The notes beneath the pieces are model-generated. The model had not been told where the DNA came from. It saw nothing but the letters and a program-made list of their open reading frames with translations, and did not search any database. This document shows, one piece after another, positions 55,813-64,000 of a stretch of DNA of 64,000 nucleotides. Within the stretch, counting starts at the first letter, position 1; every line of letters begins with the position of its first letter. Origin of the DNA: Kuschelorhynchus macadamiae (taxonomy: Eukaryota > Arthropoda > Insecta > Coleoptera > Curculionidae). Made by a program: the position numbers and the translations under genes. The DNA lies in assembly GCA_030620095.1 (NCBI GenBank), contig JAUTXW010004477.1:434001-498000 (forward strand). Reading direction: 5' to 3'.

Positions 55813-57000
55813 ACAGGCTGATCCAAATAATTCTTTAAACGAAAATATCTCGGTTATTTTTAAATTAAAAAAAATATTCCAGACAAAAGTTGTTTGGTCC
55901 GATCTGCTTTTTCATACGATTATATTTTAATATGTACAGGGTGTCCTAAAAAAGCAAGACACGCAATAACTTTATATTTTAATGTTTTTGATTTTTGTAT
56001 TAAATTTTGTATATTTTTGCATATTTTTTGTATAATATACAATGTATCAAAAATTAACAGTTATATACAGACATACAGAAATATGGAAGGTTTTAGAATT
56101 AGAAAATACTACATTTTTCCTATATAATTGCTTACCTATTTAGATACCTGCAGCTGTCTGAAGATAAAGGTTTATTTTTCGAATGTCATGATATTGATGT
56201 CTGAAGAGAAGTATAATCAGCCATAAAGAAGAAAATAAATAATACATACAATTTCTAGCCTAAGTGAAATGCTCTGCATGTCCCCAATTAACCTCATCAC
56301 TTTTATCGTAAATTATTTTCTGGCGTTCCAGTGCATTTATAATTGCTTTGTACTCACTCTGGTTTAAATTTCTTATTTCTTCAACAATTTCTATCTGAAC
56401 ATTTTCAATATTATTTCTTTCTCATTCAACTGTATCTTTCAAATAGCTCCAAAAGAGGGTATCCATAGGCGTTAGATCTGGGCTGGCCAGCTGATTGTTC
56501 CATATCTCCCCACCCACACTCGATAATTATTTTGAATAGTCTCTTACTGCTACAATATTATGAGCATTTTCCCTATATGGTTTTCGTGTTCTTGTGGCGT
56601 TATTATTATTCTTGAAATAAAGCTCGATCATTTTAATCCTTTTAGTAATCGAATAGCTTTTTTTTTAAGTATTAGCACAAAATAAGGATGAGTCAAGCGA
56701 TTATATCCGGTAAATCTTAGTATTTCGTACTTCTAATTTTTTTTTGAAGTTCGTTAATTTTGAATACATGGTAGATATATTTTACAAAAAAATGCGGAAT
56801 AATATTTCAAAAAAATGTGTTATATTATATTTAAAAAACAAAGTTAAACTTGCCTTGCTTTTTTAAGATACCCTGTATACATTAAAATCTAAGCATATGA
56901 AAATCGAATCAAACACTTTTTGTTTGGAATATTTTTTCTAATTTCAAAAATAACCGAGATGTTTTCATTTAAAGAGTTGTCTGGATTACTCTGTACATAT
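55813..57000. mobile_element. palindromic MITE-like element split by a nested mariner
   Basis: The left half (55813-55935) and the inverse of the right half (56873-57000) align throughout: TGTACAG, AATTCTTTAAACGAAAATAT, CTCGGTTATTTTTAAATTA, AATATTCCAGACAAA, GATTATATTTTAATATGTAC. The halves meet the nested element's ends at the centre. Confidence 0.6.
55934..56879 (-). mobile_element. mariner/Tc1-like element with TACAGGGTGTCC ends
   Basis: The left end TACAGGGTGTCCTAAAAAAG (then CAAGACA) matches the inverse of the right end, TACAGGGTATCTTAAAAAAG (then CAAGGCA). The minus strand encodes RTRKPYRENAHNIVAVRDY, then IWNNQLASPDLTPMDTLFWS followed by YLKD, with the third catalytic Asp of mariner transposases, and IENVQIEIVEEIRNLNQSEY. 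One stop lies in the tail. The N-terminal two thirds of the transposase are missing. Confidence 0.65.
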
Positions 57001-57800
57001 ATTTGAACACCCTGTTGTTACCGAATGTAAATTTAAAAGTTTTTGTTTAAGTTTTATGGAGTACTTGAAAATTTTTTTCCAAATAGGTCTTTTATTTTTA
57101 CTCTAAATGTATTTTTTTAAAAAATACCGTTGTTGCTTAAAGATCAAACTTGACAATACCGGGCGACACAGGTGACATGTAGCAGGCTAACATTTTTTTA
57201 GTTTTAAAAATATCAATTTGAAATTTAAGAAATTTCTTTAACTTCATAAGAGACAAATTTTTTATGAAAAATAATCAAAAGTTACGTCTGGTTATACCGA
57301 AAATGACCTCTACTTTTTTATTTTAAATAGAACTTTGTACTTGTAAAATATGTACTTTTATGGATTATCGGCGTAAAATAATATATCAACTATTGTTTTC
57401 AAAATGGTGGCTGCACAGCCATTTTTTGAAAATTCAACATTGCCGCTTTTTACAAAAAATACAATCACTATTTATAAAATACTTGTTTTAATCTGACCAA
57501 AATAAACTTATTTCTTTATTTTTTAGAACACTTCGATTTAAAAATCGTTTTGGCTACTAAGAGAATTTTTAAATTTTTTTCACTTCTCGTTTAATCGAAA
57601 TAGCATTTTCTTCCAGCATTTTTAATGGCTTTTTGTATACTTTTTTTGCTGCAAAATTACTTTTTTAACCCTGCGGTACTCTATCGCATTTTTTATTTTT
57701 TGTTTCTATGCATTTCAAAACATCCTGTTACAAATATCATTTTAAAATAAACACTACTTAAATGTCTTTGACAAGAGTTTTAAGACCCTTCCTTTACTAA
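56940..57800 (+). repeat. about 800-bp dispersed repeat, copy A (direct)
   Basis: Shares long stretches with 60770-61560: ACCGAATGTAAATTTAAAAG, AACTTCATAAGAGACA, ACCGAAAATGACC, AACACTTCGATT/AATACTCTGAT, TTGTTTCTATGCATTTCAAA. No coding family. Starts overlapping the MITE right end. Confidence 0.6.
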
Positions 57801-58349
57801 GGCCTTTTATCAGATTAAATACTGAATTAATGGGAAACGAAGTTTTTCTGTAAATTTTCCGAATTATTCGTCTTAAATGCAGCGGATCCGCCATGCACAG
57901 GTTCTTCTCGACAAGCTCATTTTATCGTTTACTTTCAACTGAAAAATTAATTGGATGTACCTTTTTCTCCGCAAATAAGGTTGAATACATATAATATGTT
58001 GGGCGCCTAAAATTGGGGGTCAAATATATAGGAATTTTACCAATTAAGTAACTATAAAACACAATTAAGTTAATAAATCAGTATCAGCATATAATAGAAA
58101 ATAAACTAAAATAAATAAGCTACAAACAATGATTTACTTATATGTCCAGGCAGGCAGCGGAACGGAATACCGCACATCAGTACTTATCACAATTACTACT
58201 TAGGCAAAATCGCTGCCTACAAGACCACAACGACCAAGGTTGTTAAGTATCCCCAAATAACATGTGATACATGTTTAAAAAGGTAATTTTTGGGGCGAAA
58301 ATTATTGTGAAAAAAATATACAAGGTGCTATTGAAAATATTGGAGTAAA
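57801..58349. other. unassigned spacer between repeat copies
   Basis: Nothing recognised; a less AT-rich patch at 58145-58250 has no open family. Confidence 0.3.
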
Positions 58350-58760
58350 TTGCTCTTTCGATAAAACATAGCATATTTTGGACTGTTTAAAACAAGTATT
58401 TTGTAAAAAGTAACTGCATTCTTTTTTTCATAAACCTATATTGTTGAATTTTGGGAGAATGAATGTCCAGCCGTCATTTTGAAAACAATAGTTGAGTTGT
58501 GAAATATCACTGAAAAGCCAATTTTAGGCTGAATAGGTTAGTCTATAAAGATATACATCGTATTTAAAATAAAAAAGTAGAGGTCACTTCCTGTAGATCC
58601 GGAAGTAACTATTAATTGCCTGTTTATACATATTTAAAACTAAAAATTGACAACCTGTTACATGTCTCCTGCGTCACCCAGTATTGGCAAATTTGGCTTT
58701 AAAACCAACACCTGTATTTTCAAAAATAATAAAGTCAGAGAGAAAATGTACAAGTTAAAA
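58350..58760 (-). repeat. same dispersed repeat, copy B (inverted)
   Basis: The inverse of 58380-58700 matches copy A: CTATTGTTTTCAAAATG, AAAATTCAACA, AATACTTGTTTT, and CATGT-x-CAGG near AAAACTAAAAATTGAC. Copies A and B face each other across about 550 bases. Confidence 0.5.
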
Positions 58761-58969
58761 TTAGCAGGCAGTTCATATCAAGTATAACTCGATTATCATT
58801 CTTAAAATTATAAAAATTACTTAATAAAAACGTTGGGGTTTTTACCGAGTTTCATTACAGTTTTTTATTGAAATGCGCTAATATATATTGTTGTTTCCTA
58901 TTAGTTAAAGTATAATTAAAATTTTATTTTTTTAGCTATCTAGGGTACAACAGTGTTGATTGCATCAAT

Positions 58970-59071
58970 ATGGCTTGCAGTATAGGAATAGTGTGGTTAA
59001 TCAGCTGTCTGGCGTTCCTCGGATATTTGATTATATTTGGAGTTATTTTTATAAAATTAAAATATGTTTAA
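58970..59071 (+). CDS. 33-residue candidate membrane micropeptide
   Basis: ATG at 58970 opens MACSIGIVWLISCLAFLGYL, continues IIFGVIFIKLK and stops at 59069-59071. The product would be one hydrophobic segment of about 25 residues with a short basic end. An AATAAA begins at 59070, overlapping the stop, and TTTTTTTAG, a splice-acceptor-like tract, ends at 58934. The segment could be a small transmembrane peptide gene, the last exon of a host gene, or chance. Confidence 0.25.
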   Translation: MACSIGIVWLISCLAFLGYLIIFGVIFIKLKYV

Positions 59072-59156
59072 TAAACAGACGTTTTGACTTTATATAAAAT
59101 TGTATAATTACTTCGGTACATTCATCAAAAGAAAATATAATTTTTTTCATTCCCAG

Positions 59157-59227
59157 GGTTCCAAAACAATGTACTTGAGCCGGTGCGGGAGCTGGAACCA
59201 ATGAAGGCCTGACTCTATAATAACGAA
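59157..59227 (+). other. exon-like segment, copy 1
   Basis: Flanked by TTTTTTTCATTCCCAG and by GAA|GTAAGTAT. In the phase shared with copy 2 it reads FQNNVLEPVRELEPMKA, then a stop codon. About 71 nt. See copy 2 about 1 kb downstream. Confidence 0.35.
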
Positions 59228-59366
59228 GTAAGTATAGTTAATTACACAATAAATACCCTATCAATTAAGGATGGTAGTTTTTTGTTTCGCATAAAATATT
59301 GATTAAGTTGATATGCTCACCAAAAAATTTATAATATTAAGTAAATTGTAAAAATCACAACTATTT

Positions 59367-60015
59367 TTAACCGACTTCAAAAAAAGGAGGAGGTTATCAG
59401 TTCGATCCTATGTATTGTTTTATGTAGTATGTACATACGCGATAGTTTGACACATTTGAACGCAATTTTCAGGTAATAATTAGGATGTTACCAGAGTGGT
59501 CCCATAGCACGCATATTGAAAAAATGTTAAAAATGGCGGAATGACGACATTTTCAACGGTTTTCTTGATGTTACATTGAACAATATATGCGTTCAACATT
59601 TCTGTCAGGAGGAAGAAGTATATATGTTATCATTGTATATTGTATAATAAGACATGTTATTATACAGTGATGCTACATAATATGCAGTGGACCCAGGAGC
59701 TATTTGTTAAACTTGACTTTTACAATAAAACTTGTATAATAGAACTTAAAATGAAGAAATAAAAATTTTTATATCAAACATAAAACCGACTTAAAAAATG
59801 CACTAAAGTAAAAAGTGAAAAATAATAAAACTGGAAAATTTTACTCTGCGAAGTCGGCGTCAAACTAATAAAGACAGTAAGACAATGTATTCCATGTATT
59901 AGACAACGAAACACTCAGTACAAAAACATATTTTGTTATTAAGAAATTAAAAATAAGTCTGACGCCGACTTTAAAGAGTCCAGGTGAAATTAAATATTTT
60001 TTTGAAGTCGGTTTT
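59367..60015. mobile_element. non-autonomous element with ACCGACTTC inverted ends
   Basis: TTAACCGACTTCAAAAAAA (59367-59385) is inverted at the right as TTTTTTGAAGTCGGTTTT (59997-60015). Internal copies ACCGACTT (59786) and GCCGACTTT (59964) are also present. The interior is non-coding. Such ACCGACTTC-ended elements are common in insect genomes (memory). It lies between the two exon-like copies. Confidence 0.55.
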
Positions 60016-60162
60016 ATCTTTTTATAAAAATTTTTCTTTACACACCCTTCCACTATATATAGTTTTGTTTCTTATATTTTACTTAATATTATTATGGATT
60101 TTCGCTGGGTATCAGCTGACATAATCGTAGTGTTAAAAAATTTATAATTTTTTCTCTCCCCA

Positions 60163-60233
60163 TATTCCAAAATGATTTATTTGAACCGGTGCCGACACTA
60201 AAGCCGATACTGCGTGATCTTGATCATAACAAC
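60163..60233 (+). other. exon-like segment, copy 2
   Basis: Same length and phase as copy 1; open throughout, reading FQNDLFEPVPTLKPILRDLD then HNN. The donor side reads AAC|GTAAATATAATTAATTAC, parallel to copy 1. The acceptor AG is replaced by CA after a pyrimidine tract (TTTTTTCTCTCCC). Confidence 0.35.
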
Positions 60234-60769
60234 GTAAATATAATTAATTACTAAACAAATTTCCTCAGTATGGCCAAATGACTATCCAAATTAATTTACT
60301 TCTTTGTGAAAGATTTGCAAAAGAACTTCTCAAGATTGATTCAAAAAAAGTTTACGACACACTTAAAGATTATACAATGTGTGCAAAAAGGTATGCAACA
60401 TATGAGAAACTTTAGTATTTTATTATTCACTTCTCAGAAATCTTTATTCTTGATAAAAGTGGGTGCTTCAAGAAAAAATACTTTTGATAGTATTGAACTT
60501 TAGATCAGATATACAGGATGTTCAAAAATACCAAAAAGTTGATTTCAAAAACAAAAAAATTTGAAAAAAAAAATTTTGTACCAAACAAAGGATAGCACTT
60601 GAAAAGCAGTTAGCTCGATAGCTTGTGGATTTTCATGGGACGAAATATGGCAGTTTCTCCGATTATAAATACCGGCAGTGGTAAATATCGCCTCATCGGT
60701 TTATAAAATTTTATTGAAATTATCTGGATCTTGATTAATAACAATATCTTCTTTGCTATTCAAAAATAT

Positions 60770-61560
60770 CCAAGATGTTTCCATTTAAAAAGTTATCTGG
60801 ATTACCCTGTACAAATATTTTAACACCCTGTTGTGACCGAATGTAAATTTAAAAGTTTTCGTTTAAGTTTTAAGGAGTACTGAACAGAAAAATAGAGGTG
60901 TTGCTTATAGTGTAAAAATTGGCAATGTAGCAGGTTCGAAACCTGCTACATTGCCAACTTTTTTTAGTTTTAAAAATATCAATTTTGAAATTTAAGACGT
61001 TTCTGTAACTTCATAAGAGACACATTTTTGATGAAAAAACAATTAAAAGTTACTTCTGGGTTTACCGAAAATGACCCCTACTTGGACTATCGGTGTAAAA
61101 TAATATATCACAAGTTAACTTTTGTTTTCAAAATTGCGGCTGTACAGCCACTTTTTCAAAAATCAACAGTGCCACTTTTTATAAAAAATACTATCAATAC
61201 TTGTTTTAAACTGTCCAAAATAAATTCATTTTTTATTTTTTAGAATACTCTGATATAAAAATCATTTTAGCTACTAAGATAATTTTTTAGTTTTTTTTCC
61301 AAATCTCGTTTAATCTAAGTGGCATTTTCTTAAAAATTACTTTTTTAATCTTTGAACAGGCGCACGCGCCTACTTTTAATTCTAACAAGCGTGTGCGTGA
61401 GGTACTCTAGATCGCATTTTTAATTTTTTGTTTCTATGCATTTCAAAATATTTTGTTAGAAATATCAATTTAAAATAAATACTACTAGACTCTCTTTGAA
61501 AAGTGTTTTTAGACTGACTCTTTCCTTAATATGGCCTTTTATAAGATCAACTATCATTCA
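60770..61560 (+). repeat. dispersed 800-bp repeat, copy C (direct)
   Basis: Aligned in the same orientation with copy A. It starts with the MITE right-end sequence ATTACCCTGTACAAATATTT and differs mainly by the hairpin insertion at 60919-60957. Confidence 0.6.
60919..60957. repeat. perfect 17-bp-stem hairpin containing a pol III B-box
   Basis: TTGGCAATGTAGCAGGT (60919-60935) pairs perfectly with ACCTGCTACATTGCCAA (60941-60957) around a five-base loop TCGAA. The centre GGTTCGAAACC matches the tRNA B-box consensus GGTTCGANNCC. An A tract and a T tract flank it, extending the stem with one bulge. Confidence 0.7.
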
Positions 61561-62465
61561 GCGTTGTCAGCCTTATTAACTTTGTTATACTCTTGCAAAT
61601 TAAATTGAAAGTGTTTCGTATTGCTTAAATTGTACGACAAAATATTTGATCCTGTTGTATTTGAATAAAGAAAAAAAGTTTTTTTAAGGTAAAATTACTA
61701 TAACGCTTTTATTATCTCAAAGGCACACAATCAAAATATTGTGAGGATGCTCCCCATATTTTGTCCCATTGGCAAAGTCTTATTTTAATATTAATATGAT
61801 ATGTATTGATATTAAGACTTAAAATTGAGTAGTATTTTTACAGAGTAATCTCATAGTCATAGATCATTTTCAGCTATTATAAAATTAGTTTCACTGCTTT
61901 TTAAAAAAAAATACTTTATTGCCCCGTGAAATTATAAATTTAGTTGTGCATTTACCAACGTCCCATACAGTAACCCATATTCTCATGCGCTTTAGGGAGA
62001 GCCTGAATTATTTTGTTAAATCTGCACGATATAATGGATAAGGTATTATAGTGTTCAAATTATTCTTTAGGTATGAGAGGCGGATATATAAAATCAGAGA
62101 TGTTGCTTAAATAGAAAAGAGGTATAAATAGCTAATTATGACATGTCAAAAAAATAGCGGCATAACCTAAACATAAATTAAATGTTGAAAGAGATGGAAT
62201 TTAAAAAAGTTTTAGCCAATGTTGTGAAAAATTTCTAATATTCTTGAAACAAGAAAAAGACGAAATCTGAAACTGTATGTATAAAAATAACATTTTTTTT
62301 AATTGATTAAATCTTTTATTGAATTGTTAAATACGTTTTAATATGTTAAATATTTTAAATTTTATTCAATCAATAAATTGTATGTCCTAACACTGGAACC
62401 TGTGGTGGAAGATAGATCAAAATACAAAAAGTTCTAACCACACTACACCACAACCTGTTCCGTTC
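61561..62465. other. AT-rich DNA, nothing recognised
   Basis: No gene or clear repeat. The final 70 bases (62395-62465) seem to belong to the element carrying the hammerhead-like motif. Confidence 0.3.
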
Positions 62466-62502
62466 TGGACGCGCGTTTCGCTAACCAAGTTAGCATTATC
62501 AG
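62466..62502 (-). ncRNA. hammerhead-ribozyme-like motif, degenerate
   Basis: Minus strand, 5' to 3': CTGATAA (62502-62496), one extra T, stem GCTAAC, loop TTG, stem GTTAGC (62494-62480), then GAAACGCGCGTC (62479-62468). The last block matches core GAA, a four-pair stem III (ACGC/GCGT) and the GTC cleavage triplet of type I hammerheads. The first box deviates from CTGANGA at the catalytic G8 position, and stem I pairs poorly. Mini hammerheads of this kind occur in Penelope-like elements and retrozymes. Confidence 0.4.
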
Positions 62503-62770
62503 CACATGATATAAACTTGACTGAACTTTGACAAAGTTAAAATTTGTCGGCAAAATAGTAAACTCTCCCCCGTAATTCCATTAGATCCGTCCCTGGCTCG
62601 GTGTTAACAATTTACAAGTATACCTGGAATCTGGGTTTCAGGTTGTACTTTAAAATCGCTGGCGTCTCTGATTTTGTTTCTTTGGAAATTATTAGTAAAA
62701 GCCCCTATGAATAAATGAAATAGTTATTATATTTAATGTCTTTAAAGTCTTTAAACACCAAAACCCAACA

Positions 62771-62965
62771 ATTAGTGTTGCAAAAATAATTGATGTGTTC
62801 AAAGATGACAGGGATCAGAGAATCAACAATATACTATTAAGAGAAGAAAAAAGTGATCCAATCGCGTTTCTGTCAAATAAAACTGGTGATTATCATGAAA
62901 ACATAAAAGCACACGTGTTCAACGAATATTTTAAGCAGATGCTGAACCTTATTCCTCTTCAGTAG
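62771..62965 (+). other. short open frame, unrecognised
   Basis: A 64-codon frame without ATG reads VAKIIDVFKDDRDQRINNIL and later HVFNEYFKQMLNLIPLQ. Charged and helix-like, it looks like a protein remnant, but no family is recognised. Confidence 0.25.
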
Positions 62966-63525
62966 GTTAGCGTTATGGATAACTCTCTTTACCATTTATG
63001 ACTTACTTTAAAAGAAATACCCCATAAAGAAAACATGATTAACAACGAGTAACTCGAAATTCTTAATTTAAAATGCTTATTTGCACAAAATATGTGGTTG
63101 ATAAAACGGCTTTAAAGCGAAAGTATTTTGTCTTCCACCATACCAATGTGAACTAAATCCACCAGAATTGGATAACACCATTTTTGAAATGTAGGAAGTT
63201 GAAATTATTTTCAAAAGACTTTAGAGCAAGTTGATTCCCAAAAGTGGAATAAATGTATAGATCATATAATATAAGTATGCTAGATGATATGTAAATAGAG
63301 CAGCTAATTACTTCTCTAAATACCAAAGAGAACAGTAAAACTTGTAGTACTTGCCTATAGAAACGCCACTGTCATTTCATTTTACTTTAGAAATAATAAA
63401 ATATATTTGTACGAAAAAAAAGAGGAACTTCCTGGAATTACCATTATTTACAACTCTCTCCTTTTTTGGCAAAGAGGTATACCAATAATTGCCAAATAGA
63501 TCTAAAAAGGCTTGTGAATTAATTA
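62966..63525. other. AT-rich DNA, nothing recognised
   Basis: No gene or repeat. Confidence 0.3.
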
Positions 63526-63720
63526 GTCGGTAATTTCTAATGCGGTCGCATCCTCATTTTCTTGCAATTTTTCGTACTCGGCAATCTTTCTTTTTATAAT
63601 AACTGTGTTTTTACTAATTTACATTTTTTCAGCAATATTTCTTATTTATTCCCATTCCTTAGATGAGTTATTCTTGCAGTTTTTTAGTCTTCGTTCAACC
63701 TGATTACAATTTAAAAAATA
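63526..63720 (-). pseudogene. possible DNA-binding (Myb/SANT-like or HTH) remnant
   Basis: Minus-strand reading gives NQVERRLKNCKNNSSKEWE, a stop, IRNIAEKM, a stop, then ISKNTVIIKRKIAEYEKLQE and a final stop at 63524-63526. The spacing of helices with a conserved Trp is reminiscent of Myb/SANT-like domains of insect transposon-derived proteins. Two nonsense codons but a constant frame. Low certainty. Confidence 0.25.
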
Positions 63721-64000
63721 CCAGTTTACTTTAAACACACACATACTAATATTTAACTAGGCCAGTTTTCGAACTGATAGAAATTTGAACGGAAAAGTGT
63801 GCATATAGAATAGATAATAATTAAAAGTTGAAATTATCAAAAAAAAATAAAATTATGACGCTTATATTACTTATTTAAATAATTTAATAATAGAAAAATA
63901 GCTATGGCAAAATATTTGAAATCTTTAAAACGAATATTTTATTCTAATGAAAAAAAACCTTTACAAGAACATAACCAAAGTTAGCAAAATATATACCCAG
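63721..64000. other. AT-rich DNA, nothing recognised
   Basis: No feature seen to the right edge. Confidence 0.3.

Overview
The window is AT-rich, intron-like eukaryotic DNA made almost entirely of decayed mobile elements. Polinton/Maverick genes, Penelope-like retroelements, BEL/Pao and Ty3/gypsy fragments, jockey/CR1-type LINEs, hAT, pogo/Tigger and mariner transposons, together with many (TA)n microsatellites, point to a repeat-rich insect nuclear genome, plausibly a beetle or hemipteran (inference). There are no rRNA genes, CRISPR arrays or bacterial operons. No complete host gene is supported; the only host-like signals are a few exon-like segments with good splice sites at about 29.15 kb, 59.15 kb and 60.2 kb.

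Region 1 (1-9.2 kb) is the virion-gene half of a Polinton/Maverick (adintovirus-like) element that continues off the left edge. Leftward genes encode a capsid protein, a penton-like protein, a small conserved ORF, an adenain-like protease and a phospholipase A2/pVI-like virion protein. A 57-bp divergent promoter separates these from rightward genes for a packaging ATPase, a conserved ORF of unknown role and the retroviral-type integrase. Beyond the integrase lie three tandem copies of a fibre-like gene, two intact small ORFs of unknown function, a 70-bp tandem repeat and an 81-bp repeat carrying nuclear-receptor-type and CRE-like motifs. Together these genes would supply capsid building, proteolytic maturation, DNA packaging and integration; the DNA polymerase expected in such elements lies outside the window. 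Most genes carry frameshifts or nonsense codons. A duplicated piece of a Polinton-type PolB exonuclease region turns up separately at 34.9-35.3 kb.

Region 2 (9.2-21.7 kb) holds a duplicated RT fragment, a 2.6-kb pogo/Tigger transposon with both terminal inverted repeats (12.73-15.37 kb), and a degenerate satellite of about 110 bp per unit carrying the palindrome GACAGCTGTC.

Region 3 (21.7-45.5 kb) has a 5'-truncated LINE, BEL/Pao pieces, a Penelope-like element arranged as an inverted duplication (25.2-27 kb), a candidate 32-nt micro-exon, a hAT remnant, a LINE carrying a foreign insert with gypsy and PolB pieces, a mariner helix-turn-helix remnant, a tRNA-Asp-like SINE head, a gypsy gag, and a second Penelope-like element bounded by long inverted arms (41.4-44.4 kb).

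Region 4 (45.5-64 kb) has a 310-bp TA microsatellite inside a short inverted repeat, a LINE with a zinc-finger ORF1, a mariner-like element with roughly 260-bp inverted repeats and an embedded GC-rich minisatellite, a nested mariner within a palindromic MITE, an 800-bp repeat in direct and inverted copies, a short membrane micropeptide ORF, a duplicated exon-like segment, a perfect hairpin containing a pol III B-box, and a hammerhead-like motif.
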